Source of the DNA: JASGCK01 sp031538565
Lineage (GTDB): Bacteria > Pseudomonadota > Gammaproteobacteria > Burkholderiales > Burkholderiaceae_C
Direction of reading: 5' to 3'
Length of the DNA stretch: 34,040 nucleotides
NCBI GenBank assembly: GCA_031538565.1
Contig: JAVKLS010000042.1
Location: forward strand, 1-34,040
Shown piece by piece: positions 1-8,703 of the stretch. Below the pieces are notes generated by a model. It was not told the origin of the DNA and searched no databases. It saw only the letters and a program-made list of their open reading frames with translations. Each line of letters opens with the position of its first letter. Position 1 is the first letter of the stretch. The position numbers were made by a program, and so were the translations under genes.

Positions 1-109
1 AAAGGTAGATGCGGCAAAGGTAGATGCGGCAAAGGTAGATGCGGCAAAGGTAGATGCGGCAAAGGTAGATGCGGCAAAGGTAGATGCGGCAAAGGTAGAT
101 GCGGCAAAG
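1..109 (+). repeat. 15-bp perfect tandem repeat (7 copies) inside nlpD
   Basis: The unit AAAGGTAGATGCGGC is repeated seven times without a mismatch at 1-105, followed by a partial AAAG. The array continues off the left edge, so the true copy number is unknown. In the nlpD frame it encodes a five-residue period (KVDAA), and the 15-bp unit keeps frame whatever the copy number. The absence of synonymous differences between copies suggests recent expansion by slippage or unequal recombination. Confidence 0.97.
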
Positions 110-490
110 CCTAGGGTATTCGATATCACATGGCTGTGGCCAACCACCTCAGCCCAAGTGGCGGAGGGTTTTAATGAGAGCAAAAACAAAGGACTCAACA
201 TTAGCGGCAAAGCAGGTGATGCCATTTTTGCGGCAGCCGATGGACGAGTGGTTTATGCAGGCTCAGGATTGCGCGGCTATGGCAACCTCATTATTTTGAA
301 GCACAACGACACGTATTTATCGGCTTACGCGCACAACCAAGCGCTACTGGTTAAAGAAGATCAAACGGTCACTCAGGGACAAAAAATTGCCGAAATGGGC
401 CAAAGTGACGCCGATAAAGTGAAGCTGCATTTTGAAATTCGCAAGCAAGGAAAGCCTGTCGATCCCGCCCTGTACTTGCCCAAGCAATAA
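1..490 (+). CDS. nlpD: NlpD-type murein hydrolase activator, LytM domain (5' partial)
   Basis: This is the C-terminal part of a LytM/M23-domain protein; the first complete codon begins at base 2 and the N-terminus lies outside the window. A KVDAA repeat linker is followed by TWLWPT and then the LytM fold ending LHFEIRKQGKPVDPALYLP. The zinc-ligand motifs of active M23 peptidases are not intact. The usual HxGxD position reads NKGLN, and the first His of HxH is replaced by Lys (KLH). This degeneracy is typical of NlpD and EnvC, which activate cell-wall amidases (AmiC for NlpD) at the septum rather than cutting peptidoglycan. The closing LHFEIR..GKPVDP..YLP pattern is NlpD-like. The stop codon abuts the rlmD start. 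In full-length NlpD a lipoprotein signal and LysM domain would be expected upstream. Functional assignment is by family resemblance. Confidence 0.88.
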   Translation, partial: KVDAAKVDAAKVDAAKVDAAKVDAAKVDAAKVDAAKPRVFDITWLWPTTSAQVAEGFNESKNKGLNISGKAGDAIFAAADGRVVYAGSGLRGYGNLIILKHNDTYLSAYAHNQALLVKEDQTVTQGQKIAEMGQSDADKVKLHFEIRKQGKPVDPALYLPKQ

Positions 491-1906
491 ATGAGCGAGT
501 TTGATGCCTCCAATCGCTTGTCGATTGAATCTCTAGACCTAGAAGCGCAAGGGGTAGCGCACCGTGAGGGCAAGGTAGTTTTTGTCGATGGCGCACTGCC
601 GTTTGAAATCGTCTCGGCGCAAGTCAACCGCAAAAAAGACACGTTTGAAAAAGCGACCTTGACCGAAATCCACCGCGAGTCGGCGCAGCGCGTGCGCCCT
701 GCTTGTCCGCACTTTGGCTTGCAGCCAAACGCCTGCGGAGGATGCAAAATGCAGCATCTCAGCAGCAGTGCGCAAGTGGCCGTCAAGCAGCGATCGCTAG
801 AAGACAGTCTTGCCCACATTGGCAAAACAAAACCAGAAAACGTGCTGCGTCCGATTGAAGGCCCTGCCTGGGGTTACCGCTTTCGCGCCAGGTTATCGGT
901 TAAATACGTCATCAAAAAAGCTGAGGTTTTGATTGGTTTTCACGAACGCAAAAGTCGCTACATTGCCGACATTAAAAGCTGCGTCGTGCTTGCCCCGCAA
1001 GTCGCACGGTTGTTACTGCCGCTACGTGGTTTGATTGCCAGCATGGACGCACGTCAAACTTTGCCGCAAATCGAAGTGGCGTGCGGCGACCAAGTAACCG
1101 CCTTGGTGCTGCGCCACATGGAGCCGCTATCGGCCGCCGACATCAGCAAACTGAGCGCCTTTGCTAAGGAGCACCGAGTCGCCAGCCATGTGCAGTGGTG
1201 GTTGCAACCTGGGGGCGTGGACTCCGTTCACCGCTTGGATACACAAGATGGCACTGCCCAGTTGAGTTACAGCCTACCCGAGTTTGGCGTGACGATGCCG
1301 TTTCAGCCAATCGACTTTACGCAGGTCAATCCGCATATCAATCGCGTGCTGGTGGCGCGCGCGCTGCGCCTACTAGACGTACAAAAGCATGAGCGCGTGA
1401 TCGACTGGTTTTGTGGCCTAGGCAACTTCACCTTGCCATTAGCCACGCAGGCGCGGGAAGTGCTGGGCGTAGAAGGCAGTGCGCTCTTGGTGCAGCGGGC
1501 GGGCGAGAATATTAAAAAATTTGCAGCGATCGTCGCATCGCGCAGCAGTAACCGTTTGACGAATAACTTGGGCGAGAACTTAGCAAAAACCTCGTTCGTC
1601 ACGCGTAACTTGTTTGAAATGACGGCGCAGGTCTTGCTTGCCGACGGCGCTGCTGACAAGTGGCTAATCGACCCGCCACGTGAAGGCGCCTTTGCGCTGG
1701 TTAAAGCCTTGGCGGAGTTGACAGCCGCCCATTGGATGCCGCCCAAGCGCATCGTCTACGTCAGTTGCAACCCTGCGACTTTGGCTCGTGATACCGATAT
1801 TTTGGTCCATAGCGCAGGCTATCGCTTGGCAAGCGCAGGCGTTATCAATATGTTTCCGCACACGGCACACGTGGAGTCGATGGCGGTATTCGACTGGGGA
1901 CAATAG
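491..1906 (+). CDS. rlmD: 23S rRNA (uracil-1939-C5)-methyltransferase RlmD
   Basis: A 471-residue protein of the RumA/RlmD family, which uses SAM to methylate U1939 of 23S rRNA. The N-terminus resembles a TRAM RNA-binding domain (about residues 10-62). It is followed by the cysteine cluster CPHFG..ACGGC (C72, C82, C85), with a further Cys near residue 163 (IKSCVVL), matching the [4Fe-4S] site of RumA. The methyltransferase half contains the SAM loop DWFCGLGNFTLPLA, the motif IDPPREGA and the nucleophile motif VSCNP (C426). The end SMAVFDW is typical of the family. The ATG starts directly after the nlpD stop codon, implying co-transcription and probably translational coupling. The protein is somewhat longer than E. 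coli RlmD. Confidence is high from the combined Fe-S and catalytic motifs; RlmC/TrmA relatives are less likely given the full cysteine set. Confidence 0.95.
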   Translation: MSEFDASNRLSIESLDLEAQGVAHREGKVVFVDGALPFEIVSAQVNRKKDTFEKATLTEIHRESAQRVRPACPHFGLQPNACGGCKMQHLSSSAQVAVKQRSLEDSLAHIGKTKPENVLRPIEGPAWGYRFRARLSVKYVIKKAEVLIGFHERKSRYIADIKSCVVLAPQVARLLLPLRGLIASMDARQTLPQIEVACGDQVTALVLRHMEPLSAADISKLSAFAKEHRVASHVQWWLQPGGVDSVHRLDTQDGTAQLSYSLPEFGVTMPFQPIDFTQVNPHINRVLVARALRLLDVQKHERVIDWFCGLGNFTLPLATQAREVLGVEGSALLVQRAGENIKKFAAIVASRSSNRLTNNLGENLAKTSFVTRNLFEMTAQVLLADGAADKWLIDPPREGAFALVKALAELTAAHWMPPKRIVYVSCNPATLARDTDILVHSAGYRLASAGVINMFPHTAHVESMAVFDWGQ

Positions 1907-1954
1907 CCGCGGTTCGTAGCTCGGTTCGTATACATGGGGCGACGCGCAGGTCTC

Positions 1955-1960
1955 TAAAAT
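1955..1960 (+). promoter_or_regulatory. -10-like box upstream of purL
   Basis: TAAAAT preceded by TCTC lies 24 nt before the purL GTG and would give a short leader. No convincing -35 hexamer is visible at the right spacing. The same (T)TCTA(A/G)AAT-type box recurs upstream of several other genes in this window. A weak ribosome-binding site (AAAGGGA) lies just before the start codon. Confidence 0.35.
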
Positions 1961-1984
1961 CAAGCCCTCTACAAAGGGATTTTT

Positions 1985-4900
1985 GTGACCGATTTTTCCT
2001 CGACACCGCACATTGTGTGCTTCGATACTGGACTGCAAGCGTTGAGCGACGCCCAGCAATCTGCGCTGCTTAAAAAGCTGCAAAACATTGACGCATCCAT
2101 CTCCAGTGTGAACGCTGGTTTTTTGCACTGGGCTTTGCTGTTTTCGGCACCTGATAGCCAAGCGCAGGCCAAACTGACGGCGCTGCTTCAGTACGGCACG
2201 CCGCAGCCAGAAATCGCGGATCAGTCCTGTGTCGCGCAAATCATTTTGGTTGCGCCGCGCTTGGGGACGATCTCGCCGTGGTCATCCAAAGCCACCGATA
2301 TTGCCCGAAACTGCGGGATTGAAGTGCAGCGCATTGAGCGCGCAACCGAGTTTCGCATCCAAGCCGAACAGCCCTTGCCTGCCGAGGTTTTGGCGGCGGC
2401 GGCAGCAAGCTTGCATGACCGCATGACGGAGTCCATTTTTTGGCATCGTGACGCGGTTCGCACCTTGTTTGAGGCGTTGCCATCCGCGCCCATGGCGCAC
2501 ATCGACATCTTAGGTGCGGGATTGCCTGCCCTCGTAGCCGCCAATGCCAGCATGGGTTTGGCGCTGTCGCAAGATGAAATGGCGTATTTGCTGGATGCTT
2601 TTGTCAAGCTCAACCGCAATCCCACCGATGTGGAGTTAATGATGTTTGCGCAGGCAAACTCAGAGCACTGCAGGCACAAAATTTTTAACGCCAACTTCAT
2701 CATTGACGGCGCAGCGCAAGACAAAAGCCTGTTTTCCATGATTCGCAATACCGAGGCGCAAGCCCCGCAGCACACGGTGGTGGCGTATTCGGATAACTCG
2801 TCCATCATGGAGGGCGCACCAGACGCAAGTGGCAAGGTCACACGGCACGCCATTATGAAGGTGGAAACGCACAATCACCCAACCGCTATTGCGCCGTGGC
2901 AAGGTGCTGCCACAGGCGTAGGGGGCGAAATTCGCGACGAGGGCGCAACGGGACGCGGCTCGCGACCCAAGGCGGGCTTGGCAGGATTTACGGTGTCGTC
3001 TTTGGCGCTGCCTGCAAACGCGCAGTCAAGCATGGCGTCGCCCCTGCAAATCATGCTGGAGGGTCCGCTAGGCGGCGCGGCGTTTAACAACGAATTTGGT
3101 CGTCCTAATTTGACGGGCTACTTTCGCTCGTTTGAGCAAACCGTCACCTCGCTGGCAGGGGAGACGCGGCATTACGGCTACCACAAGCCCATCATGATTG
3201 CGGGTGGTTTGGGGTCGATTGATGCCAAACTCACGCACAAGGTGGCGTTTTCTGCGGGCTCGCTGCTTATTCAGATTGGCGGCGGCGCAATGCGCATCGG
3301 CATGGGCGGCAGCGCAGCTAGCTCCATGGCTGGCGGCACTAATTTGGCCCAGCTTGATTTTGACTCCGTGCAGCGAGCCAACCCCGAAATGCAGCGCCGC
3401 GCTCAAGAGGTCATTACGGCGTGCGCGGCACTGGGCGCGCAAGACGCGGCGCTCAATCCCATTTTGGCGATTCACGATGTGGGCGCAGGAGGACTCTCCA
3501 ACGCATTGCCCGAGTTGGTCAACGATGCTGCGCGCGGCGCGCGTTTTGATTTGAGTGCTATTGCGCTCGAAGAGTCGGGGCTTTCGCCCAAAGAGATATG
3601 GTGCAACGAAAGCCAAGAGCGCTACGTGCTCGCAATTGCCAAAGAGTCGCTGGCGCAGTTTGAGGCGATTTGCAAGCGCGAGCGCTGTCCGTTTGCCGTG
3701 CTCGGTGTCAGCACCGAGGAGCGCGAGTTGTCCTTAAAAGACGAGCAAACGGCGGTGGTCGATATGCCCATGAATGTGCTGCTGGGTAAGCCGCCCAAAA
3801 TGACGCGTGAGGTGCGCTCAGTGGCGCGGCAGTTTGCAGCGCTGGATTTATCTGGCGTGCACTTGCAAGGCGCTGTTATTGACGTGCTGGCGCATCCTAC
3901 TGTCGCGTCTAAACGATTTCTCATCACCATTGGCGACCGCAGCGTGGGCGGGCTGACGCATCGCGATCAAATGGTAGGTCCTTGGCAAGTGCCTGTTGCC
4001 GATTGTGCTGTCACGCTGGCGGACCACGTGGGCTTTGCGGGCGAAGCCATGGCGATGGGCGAGCGCACGCCGCTGGCAATGCTAGACGCGCCCGCATCTG
4101 GGCGCATGGCGGTGGGCGAGGCGATTACCAATTTGCTGGCAGCGCCTATCGACTTGCCCCGCGTCAAGCTCTCCGCCAACTGGATGGCGGCTTGCGGCGA
4201 GGAGGGCGAAGACGCGGCACTTTACGAAACCGTTAAGGCCGTGGGCATGGCACTGTGTCCCGCGCTTGGCGTTTCCATTCCCGTGGGCAAAGATTCGCTC
4301 TCCATGCGTGCCAAAGCGATGGACGGCTCGCAAGTCGTCTCGCCAGTGTCGCTCATCGTGACCGCGTTTGCAACGCTCACCGATGTGCGCGGCACGCTCA
4401 CGCCGCAGCTAAATACCGCCGAGCCCGATACGACACTTTTGCTGGTCGACCTTGGACGCGGTCAATCGCGCATGGCGGCATCCATCTTGGCGCAAACTTT
4501 AAATGCCGTGGGCGACCAAGCCCCAGATCTAAATCACCCAGAAGATGTTGTGAACTTGGTCAAAGCCATTAATCAACTTCGCTTAGAGAACAAAATTTTG
4601 GCCTATCACGACCGCAGCGATGGCGGCTTGCTGGCCGCCGTAGCGGAGATGGCGTTTGCCGCTCACGTGGGCGTGGCACTCAACATCGATATGCTGGTGA
4701 CCGAGGGCGACGGCATTGCCGACAGCCGAGCGGATGCAGGCGACGCCAAAAACTGGACGACGCAAGTTCAGGCGCGGCGGGACGAGCTCACCCTCAAAGC
4801 ATTGTTCAATGAAGAGCTAGGCGTTGTCATTCAAGTTAAAACTGCGGATCGAAGCCAGGTGATGCAGACCTTGCGCGAGCATCAACTCTCAAGCTTTAGC

Positions 4901-5953
4901 CACTTTATTGGCAAAGTCAGGCTCGAGTCCGCACCGCTTGCGCAGGGCAAGGACGAGCTACAAATTTGGCGCGATGCACAAAAAATATTTAGCGCCCGCG
5001 TGACGGATCTATTCCAAGTGTGGGATTCGGTGAGTTGGCGCATGGCCCAGCAGCGCGACAACGCCGCCTGCGCCGACGCCGAGCACGCATCAGCAGGCAA
5101 TTGGCAAGACGCAGGGCTGCACGTGTATTTGCCAAACGCTTTTCCAGCCCCCGCAATTTTTTCTGCCAAACCGCGTGTGGCCGTGCTGCGCGAGCAGGGC
5201 GTGAACTCGCACGTCGAAATGGCCGAGGTCTTTCGCGTCGCGGGTTTTGCAGCGGTGGACGTGCACATGACCGATTTGCAAACGGGGCGACATAAGTTGG
5301 ATGACTTTGTGGGCATGGTTGCGTGCGGTGGTTTTAGCTATGGCGATACGCTGGGTGCAGGGGTGGGCTGGGCGCGGTCGATTACCTTTAACGAGCAGTT
5401 GCGCGATCAGTTTGAATCTTTTTTTGCAAGGCAGCATACTTTTGGTCTTGGCGTGTGCAATGGTTGCCAAATGTTTGCCGAGCTGGCCGGCATCATCCCT
5501 GGTGCGAAGGCGTGGCCGCGCTTTACGCACAACCAAAGCGGACGCTTTGAAGCCAGACTCTCGCAAGTCGAAATTACGGACTCCCCGAGTCTCTTTTTCG
5601 CGGGGATGGCAGGTGCTCGGCTCCCTATTGCTGTGGCGCACGGCGAGGGCTTTGCCAATTTTGAGGCGCATCGCGGCGGACGTGGTGACGCCAAAGGGGT
5701 CATTTCAGCCATGCGCTTTGTCGATAGCCACGGCTCGCCTACCGAGCAATATCCCGCCAATCCCAACGGCAGCGCGGGTGGCTTAACCGCCGTGACAACG
5801 CAGGACGGACGCTTTACCGCCATGATGCCGCATCCCGAGCGTGTCTTTAGAAACGCGCTGCTAAGCTGGAGCGATCTGGCGCAAACAGGCGGGCTATCTG
5901 CTTACAGCCCGTGGATGCAGTTATGGCATAACGCACGGCGCTGGGTGGGGTGA
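1985..5953 (+). CDS. purL: Phosphoribosylformylglycinamidine synthase (single-chain PurL)
   Basis: This 1322-residue enzyme makes FGAM from FGAR, ATP and glutamine in de novo purine synthesis. It is the large single-chain form of proteobacteria, with both the synthetase and glutaminase parts. An N-terminal PurS-like region is followed by a linker containing NSEHCRHK and the AIRS-like synthetase halves, with the nucleotide-site motif KVETHNHPTAIAPW and a second glycine-rich segment HDVGAGGLSNALPEL. The C-terminal class I glutamine amidotransferase begins near residue 1065 (RVAVLREQGVNSHVEM). Its nucleophile Cys is about residue 1158 (GVCNGCQMF), and the His/Glu pair is at about 1283/1285 (PHPERVF). 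The start codon is GTG; it fits the family N-terminus, and an AAAGGGA lies just upstream. Length is normal for the family. It stands alone between rlmD and the sdh operon. Confidence 0.98.
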   Translation: MTDFSSTPHIVCFDTGLQALSDAQQSALLKKLQNIDASISSVNAGFLHWALLFSAPDSQAQAKLTALLQYGTPQPEIADQSCVAQIILVAPRLGTISPWSSKATDIARNCGIEVQRIERATEFRIQAEQPLPAEVLAAAAASLHDRMTESIFWHRDAVRTLFEALPSAPMAHIDILGAGLPALVAANASMGLALSQDEMAYLLDAFVKLNRNPTDVELMMFAQANSEHCRHKIFNANFIIDGAAQDKSLFSMIRNTEAQAPQHTVVAYSDNSSIMEGAPDASGKVTRHAIMKVETHNHPTAIAPWQGAATGVGGEIRDEGATGRGSRPKAGLAGFTVSSLALPANAQSSMASPLQIMLEGPLGGAAFNNEFGRPNLTGYFRSFEQTVTSLAGETRHYGYHKPIMIAGGLGSIDAKLTHKVAFSAGSLLIQIGGGAMRIGMGGSAASSMAGGTNLAQLDFDSVQRANPEMQRRAQEVITACAALGAQDAALNPILAIHDVGAGGLSNALPELVNDAARGARFDLSAIALEESGLSPKEIWCNESQERYVLAIAKESLAQFEAICKRERCPFAVLGVSTEERELSLKDEQTAVVDMPMNVLLGKPPKMTREVRSVARQFAALDLSGVHLQGAVIDVLAHPTVASKRFLITIGDRSVGGLTHRDQMVGPWQVPVADCAVTLADHVGFAGEAMAMGERTPLAMLDAPASGRMAVGEAITNLLAAPIDLPRVKLSANWMAACGEEGEDAALYETVKAVGMALCPALGVSIPVGKDSLSMRAKAMDGSQVVSPVSLIVTAFATLTDVRGTLTPQLNTAEPDTTLLLVDLGRGQSRMAASILAQTLNAVGDQAPDLNHPEDVVNLVKAINQLRLENKILAYHDRSDGGLLAAVAEMAFAAHVGVALNIDMLVTEGDGIADSRADAGDAKNWTTQVQARRDELTLKALFNEELGVVIQVKTADRSQVMQTLREHQLSSFSHFIGKVRLESAPLAQGKDELQIWRDAQKIFSARVTDLFQVWDSVSWRMAQQRDNAACADAEHASAGNWQDAGLHVYLPNAFPAPAIFSAKPRVAVLREQGVNSHVEMAEVFRVAGFAAVDVHMTDLQTGRHKLDDFVGMVACGGFSYGDTLGAGVGWARSITFNEQLRDQFESFFARQHTFGLGVCNGCQMFAELAGIIPGAKAWPRFTHNQSGRFEARLSQVEITDSPSLFFAGMAGARLPIAVAHGEGFANFEAHRGGRGDAKGVISAMRFVDSHGSPTEQYPANPNGSAGGLTAVTTQDGRFTAMMPHPERVFRNALLSWSDLAQTGGLSAYSPWMQLWHNARRWVG

Positions 5954-6000
5954 TGGCGCAGCAGGGGGCGGTTGTCAGTCAACTGAAACCCCTTGTGTTT

Positions 6001-6006
6001 TAGAAT
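6001..6006 (+). promoter_or_regulatory. -10-like box upstream of sdhC
   Basis: TAGAAT, preceded by a T-run, lies 31 nt before the sdhC ATG. A TTGTCA at 5972-5977 resembles a -35 box, but the 23-nt spacing is too long for a standard sigma-70 promoter, so only the -10 call is offered. Its position fits a promoter for the sdhCDAB-sdhE-gltA run. Confidence 0.33.
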
Positions 6007-6037
6007 TGGTGGGTTTGCAACTTTGAAAGTCCCCACA

Positions 6038-6469
6038 ATGTCTGAGCCAAGTCCGAAATCTGCGCGTCCCGAATTCCGAAACATCAATGCTTTCACCGAT
6101 TTGCCGACTTACCGAATGCCTGCTGCGGCACTCGTCTCGATTCTTCACCGAGTCAGTGGCGCTTTCATGTTTATTTTGCTACCACTAATCATTTGGATAT
6201 TCGAGACATCCATTACCTCGGAAATTTCTTACGCCAAACTGGTTGCTTTTTTTAACGTGGGTGCAATAGGTGGATTTTTTAAGCTCATTGCGCTTGCGCT
6301 TATTTGGGCTTATGCACACCATCTCACGGCGGGTTTGCGCCACTTGTGGATGGACGTGAGCCACAAAGCCGTAACCAAAGTGGTGGGCAAAAAATCCGCA
6401 GTTGCCACTTTTGCCATTAGCTTGCCGATAACCGCAGCCCTTGGTGCCAAGCTCTTTGGCTTGTATTGA
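6038..6469 (+). CDS. sdhC: Succinate dehydrogenase cytochrome b556 subunit SdhC
   Basis: A 143-residue membrane anchor subunit of complex II. The N-terminus starts MSEPSPKSARPEFRNINAF, and the SxxHRxSG signature appears as SILHRVSGA, followed by three hydrophobic segments. The segment YAHHLTAGLRHLWMDV carries the conserved histidines, one of which is the expected axial ligand of haem b. With SdhD it anchors the SdhAB catalytic dimer and forms the ubiquinone site. I chose the ATG at 6038 because it gives the usual hydrophilic N-terminus; a TTG at 5993 would add 15 residues that do not look like the family. It is the first gene of the sdhCDAB operon, with sdhD 19 nt downstream. Confidence 0.95.
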   Translation: MSEPSPKSARPEFRNINAFTDLPTYRMPAAALVSILHRVSGAFMFILLPLIIWIFETSITSEISYAKLVAFFNVGAIGGFFKLIALALIWAYAHHLTAGLRHLWMDVSHKAVTKVVGKKSAVATFAISLPITAALGAKLFGLY

Positions 6470-6488
6470 TAAAAAGGACGCTTTAACT

Positions 6489-6851
6489 ATGAAATGTTTT
6501 TATAAAACGATGTGCGGACAAGGATGCAGTGCGGCGCTGCGAAACTGGGTGGTCCAGCGTGTGACGGCGGCGGTCATGGCCGCGTTTACGCTTCTCGTGC
6601 TGCTGCAAGTTATTTTTAACAAAGGCGAGATGGGGTACGACAAATGGGCTGGCATTTTTGCACCACTGCCGATGAAGCTCCTCACATTGATCACGGTATT
6701 GGCGCTGGCTTGGCACGTACTGCTTGGTATGAAAGAAGTTTACATGGACTACATCAAGCCTGTGGGCTTGCGCCTTGCGTTGAATGTTTTTACCGTTCTG
6801 TGGCTAGTCGCTTGCGCTGGCTGGACGATTCGAGTTTTGTGGAGAGTCTAA
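6489..6851 (+). CDS. sdhD: Succinate dehydrogenase hydrophobic anchor SdhD
   Basis: A 120-residue, three-helix membrane subunit. The segment NWVVQRVTAAVMAAF matches the family's Q-R-x-T/S start of helix 1, and LAWHVLLGMKEVYMDYI contains the conserved H..G....DY pattern expected for the quinone/haem region. The ATG at 6489 was chosen because it is preceded by an AAAAAGGA ribosome-binding site and gives the normal length. An upstream ATG at 6441 would overlap sdhC and add an unlikely extension. The stop codon is directly followed by the GTG of sdhA. The assignment is helped strongly by its position between sdhC and sdhA. Confidence 0.93.
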   Translation: MKCFYKTMCGQGCSAALRNWVVQRVTAAVMAAFTLLVLLQVIFNKGEMGYDKWAGIFAPLPMKLLTLITVLALAWHVLLGMKEVYMDYIKPVGLRLALNVFTVLWLVACAGWTIRVLWRV

Positions 6852-8690
6852 GTGAATAGCGTGCATCAAAATCAATATACAAACGCAAATATCGCACGGC
6901 GCAAGTTCGACGTGGTTATTGTGGGCGCAGGCGGATCGGGGATGCGTGCATCCTTGCAATTGGCGCGTGCGGGACTCAATGTGGCGGTGCTCTCCAAAGT
7001 GTTTCCCACGCGCTCGCATACGGTAGCGGCGCAAGGCGGCATTGGGGCATCGCTTGGCAATATGAGCGCGGACAATTGGCACTACCACTTCTACGACACC
7101 GTCAAAGGCTCGGATTGGCTGGGCGACCAAGACGCTATTGAGTTCATGTGCCGCGAAGCACCTAAGGTGGTGTACGAGCTTGAGCACATGGGTATGCCCT
7201 TTGACCGCAATGCCGATGGTACGATTTATCAACGCCCCTTCGGTGGACACACTGAAAACTACGGCGAAAAACCTGTGCAACGCGCTTGCGCTGCGGCAGA
7301 CCGCACGGGTCACGCCATGCTGCACACGCTTTATCAACAAAACGTTGAATCGAACACCAACTTCTTTGTGGAGTGGATGGCGCTGGATTTAATTTTGAAT
7401 GATGACGGCGACTGTGTGGGTGTGACCGCGCTTGAAATGGAAACAGGCGATCTATTCATCCTAGAGGCGAAAACCGTGCTGCTGGCAACAGGCGGAGCAG
7501 GGCGAATTTTTGCTGCCTCCACCAACGCTTTTATTAATACGGGCGACGGACTGGGCATGGCGGCACGCGCCGGCATTCCACTTGAGGACATGGAGTTTTG
7601 GCAATTCCACCCCACGGGCGTGCATGGTGCGGGCGTGTTACTGACCGAAGGCTGCAGGGGAGAAGGCGCTATCTTGCTCAATTGCAATGGCGAGCGTTTT
7701 ATGGAGCGCTATGCCCCAACCCTTAAAGACCTTGCGCCGCGTGATTTTGTGTCGCGCTGCATGGATCAAGAAATCAAAGAAGGGCGCGGCTGTGGTCCAA
7801 ACAAAGATCACATTCTCTTAAAGCTCGATCACTTGGGTGCTGAGACGGTGATGAAGCGTCTGCCCTCGGTGCACGAAATTGGTATCAACTTTGCCAACGT
7901 GGATGTCACGCGTGAACCCATTCCTGTGGTTCCCACCATCCACTATCAAATGGGCGGCATTCCCACCAACATCCACGGACAGGTGGTGATTCAAAAAAAT
8001 GGCAATGACAACGCGATCGTCAATGGACTCTATGCTGTGGGCGAATGTTCCTGCGTGAGCGTGCACGGCGCTAACCGTTTAGGCACGAACTCGCTTTTGG
8101 ATTTGCTGGTGTTTGGACGCGCAGCGGGTAACCACATCGTGGCATCCAACCTCAAAACGCAAGAGCACAAATCCATTCCCGCAAGCGCGGCCGATCAAAC
8201 ACTGGCACGTCTAAACCGCTTAGAAGCGGCCAGTAGCGGCGAGTACGCGCAAGATGTGGCCAACGATTTGCGCGCTGCCATGCAATTTCATGCGGGCGTG
8301 TTCCGCACGCAAGCGGCAATGGATGCAGGCGTGGTCAAAATTGCCGAGCTGCGCAAGCGCGTCAACAGGATTGGACTGAAAGATAAATCCAAAGTGTTTA
8401 ATACCGCCCGCATTGAAGCGTTGGAGGTGGAAAACTTAATTGAAGCCGCAGAAGCCACCATGGTCTCGGCAGCAGCACGCCAGGAATGCCGTGGCGCACA
8501 CACGGTGAGCGACTACGAGCGTCCCGTGGATGACCCCGTCACCCCCATGGGACGCAACGACGCCCAGTGGATGAAGCACACGCTGTGGTACTCGGGCGTT
8601 ACTGGCAGCAGCAATCGCCTAGCCTATAAAGCAGTCCAGTTGAAGCCTTTAACCGTGGACTCTGTGCCACCCAAAGTCCGTACGTTCTAA
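6852..8690 (+). CDS. sdhA: Succinate dehydrogenase flavoprotein subunit SdhA
   Basis: A 612-residue catalytic flavoprotein that oxidises succinate to fumarate in the TCA cycle and passes electrons to SdhB. It shows the FAD dinucleotide-binding motif VVIVGAGGSGMRA near residue 22. The covalent FAD histidine is H56 in RSHTVAAQGG. The segment RPFGGHTENYG and the later HPTGVHGAG and GECSCVSVHGANRLG segments match the substrate and FAD sites. Translation starts at GTG immediately after the sdhD stop, with GGAGAG as ribosome-binding site inside sdhD. Length is normal. SdhE, the factor that promotes FAD attachment, is encoded two genes downstream. Confidence 0.98.
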   Translation: MNSVHQNQYTNANIARRKFDVVIVGAGGSGMRASLQLARAGLNVAVLSKVFPTRSHTVAAQGGIGASLGNMSADNWHYHFYDTVKGSDWLGDQDAIEFMCREAPKVVYELEHMGMPFDRNADGTIYQRPFGGHTENYGEKPVQRACAAADRTGHAMLHTLYQQNVESNTNFFVEWMALDLILNDDGDCVGVTALEMETGDLFILEAKTVLLATGGAGRIFAASTNAFINTGDGLGMAARAGIPLEDMEFWQFHPTGVHGAGVLLTEGCRGEGAILLNCNGERFMERYAPTLKDLAPRDFVSRCMDQEIKEGRGCGPNKDHILLKLDHLGAETVMKRLPSVHEIGINFANVDVTREPIPVVPTIHYQMGGIPTNIHGQVVIQKNGNDNAIVNGLYAVGECSCVSVHGANRLGTNSLLDLLVFGRAAGNHIVASNLKTQEHKSIPASAADQTLARLNRLEAASSGEYAQDVANDLRAAMQFHAGVFRTQAAMDAGVVKIAELRKRVNRIGLKDKSKVFNTARIEALEVENLIEAAEATMVSAAARQECRGAHTVSDYERPVDDPVTPMGRNDAQWMKHTLWYSGVTGSSNRLAYKAVQLKPLTVDSVPPKVRTF

Positions 8691-8703
8691 GGAATTTTTA
8701 ATC

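Noticed and set aside
1..105. The 15-bp tandem repeats as a CRISPR array or an iteron origin
   Set aside because: There are no spacers between units, and the array is read in frame as part of NlpD.
158..490. A short stand-alone peptidase gene starting at the ATG at 158
   Set aside because: The same frame is open from the window start through the repeat, and the LytM domain begins upstream of 158, so this ATG is internal to nlpD.
373..825. Long open frame on the minus strand across the nlpD-rlmD junction
   Set aside because: It lies opposite two clearly conserved genes, and its translation shows no recognisable family or sensible composition.
5972..5977. TTGTCA as the -35 partner of the TAGAAT box before sdhC
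   Set aside because: The spacing is 23 nt, outside the normal 16-19 nt range.
5993..6037. Extended sdhC start at a TTG giving 15 more residues
   Set aside because: The extension overlaps the likely promoter box and does not resemble SdhC N-termini; the ATG at 6038 fits better.
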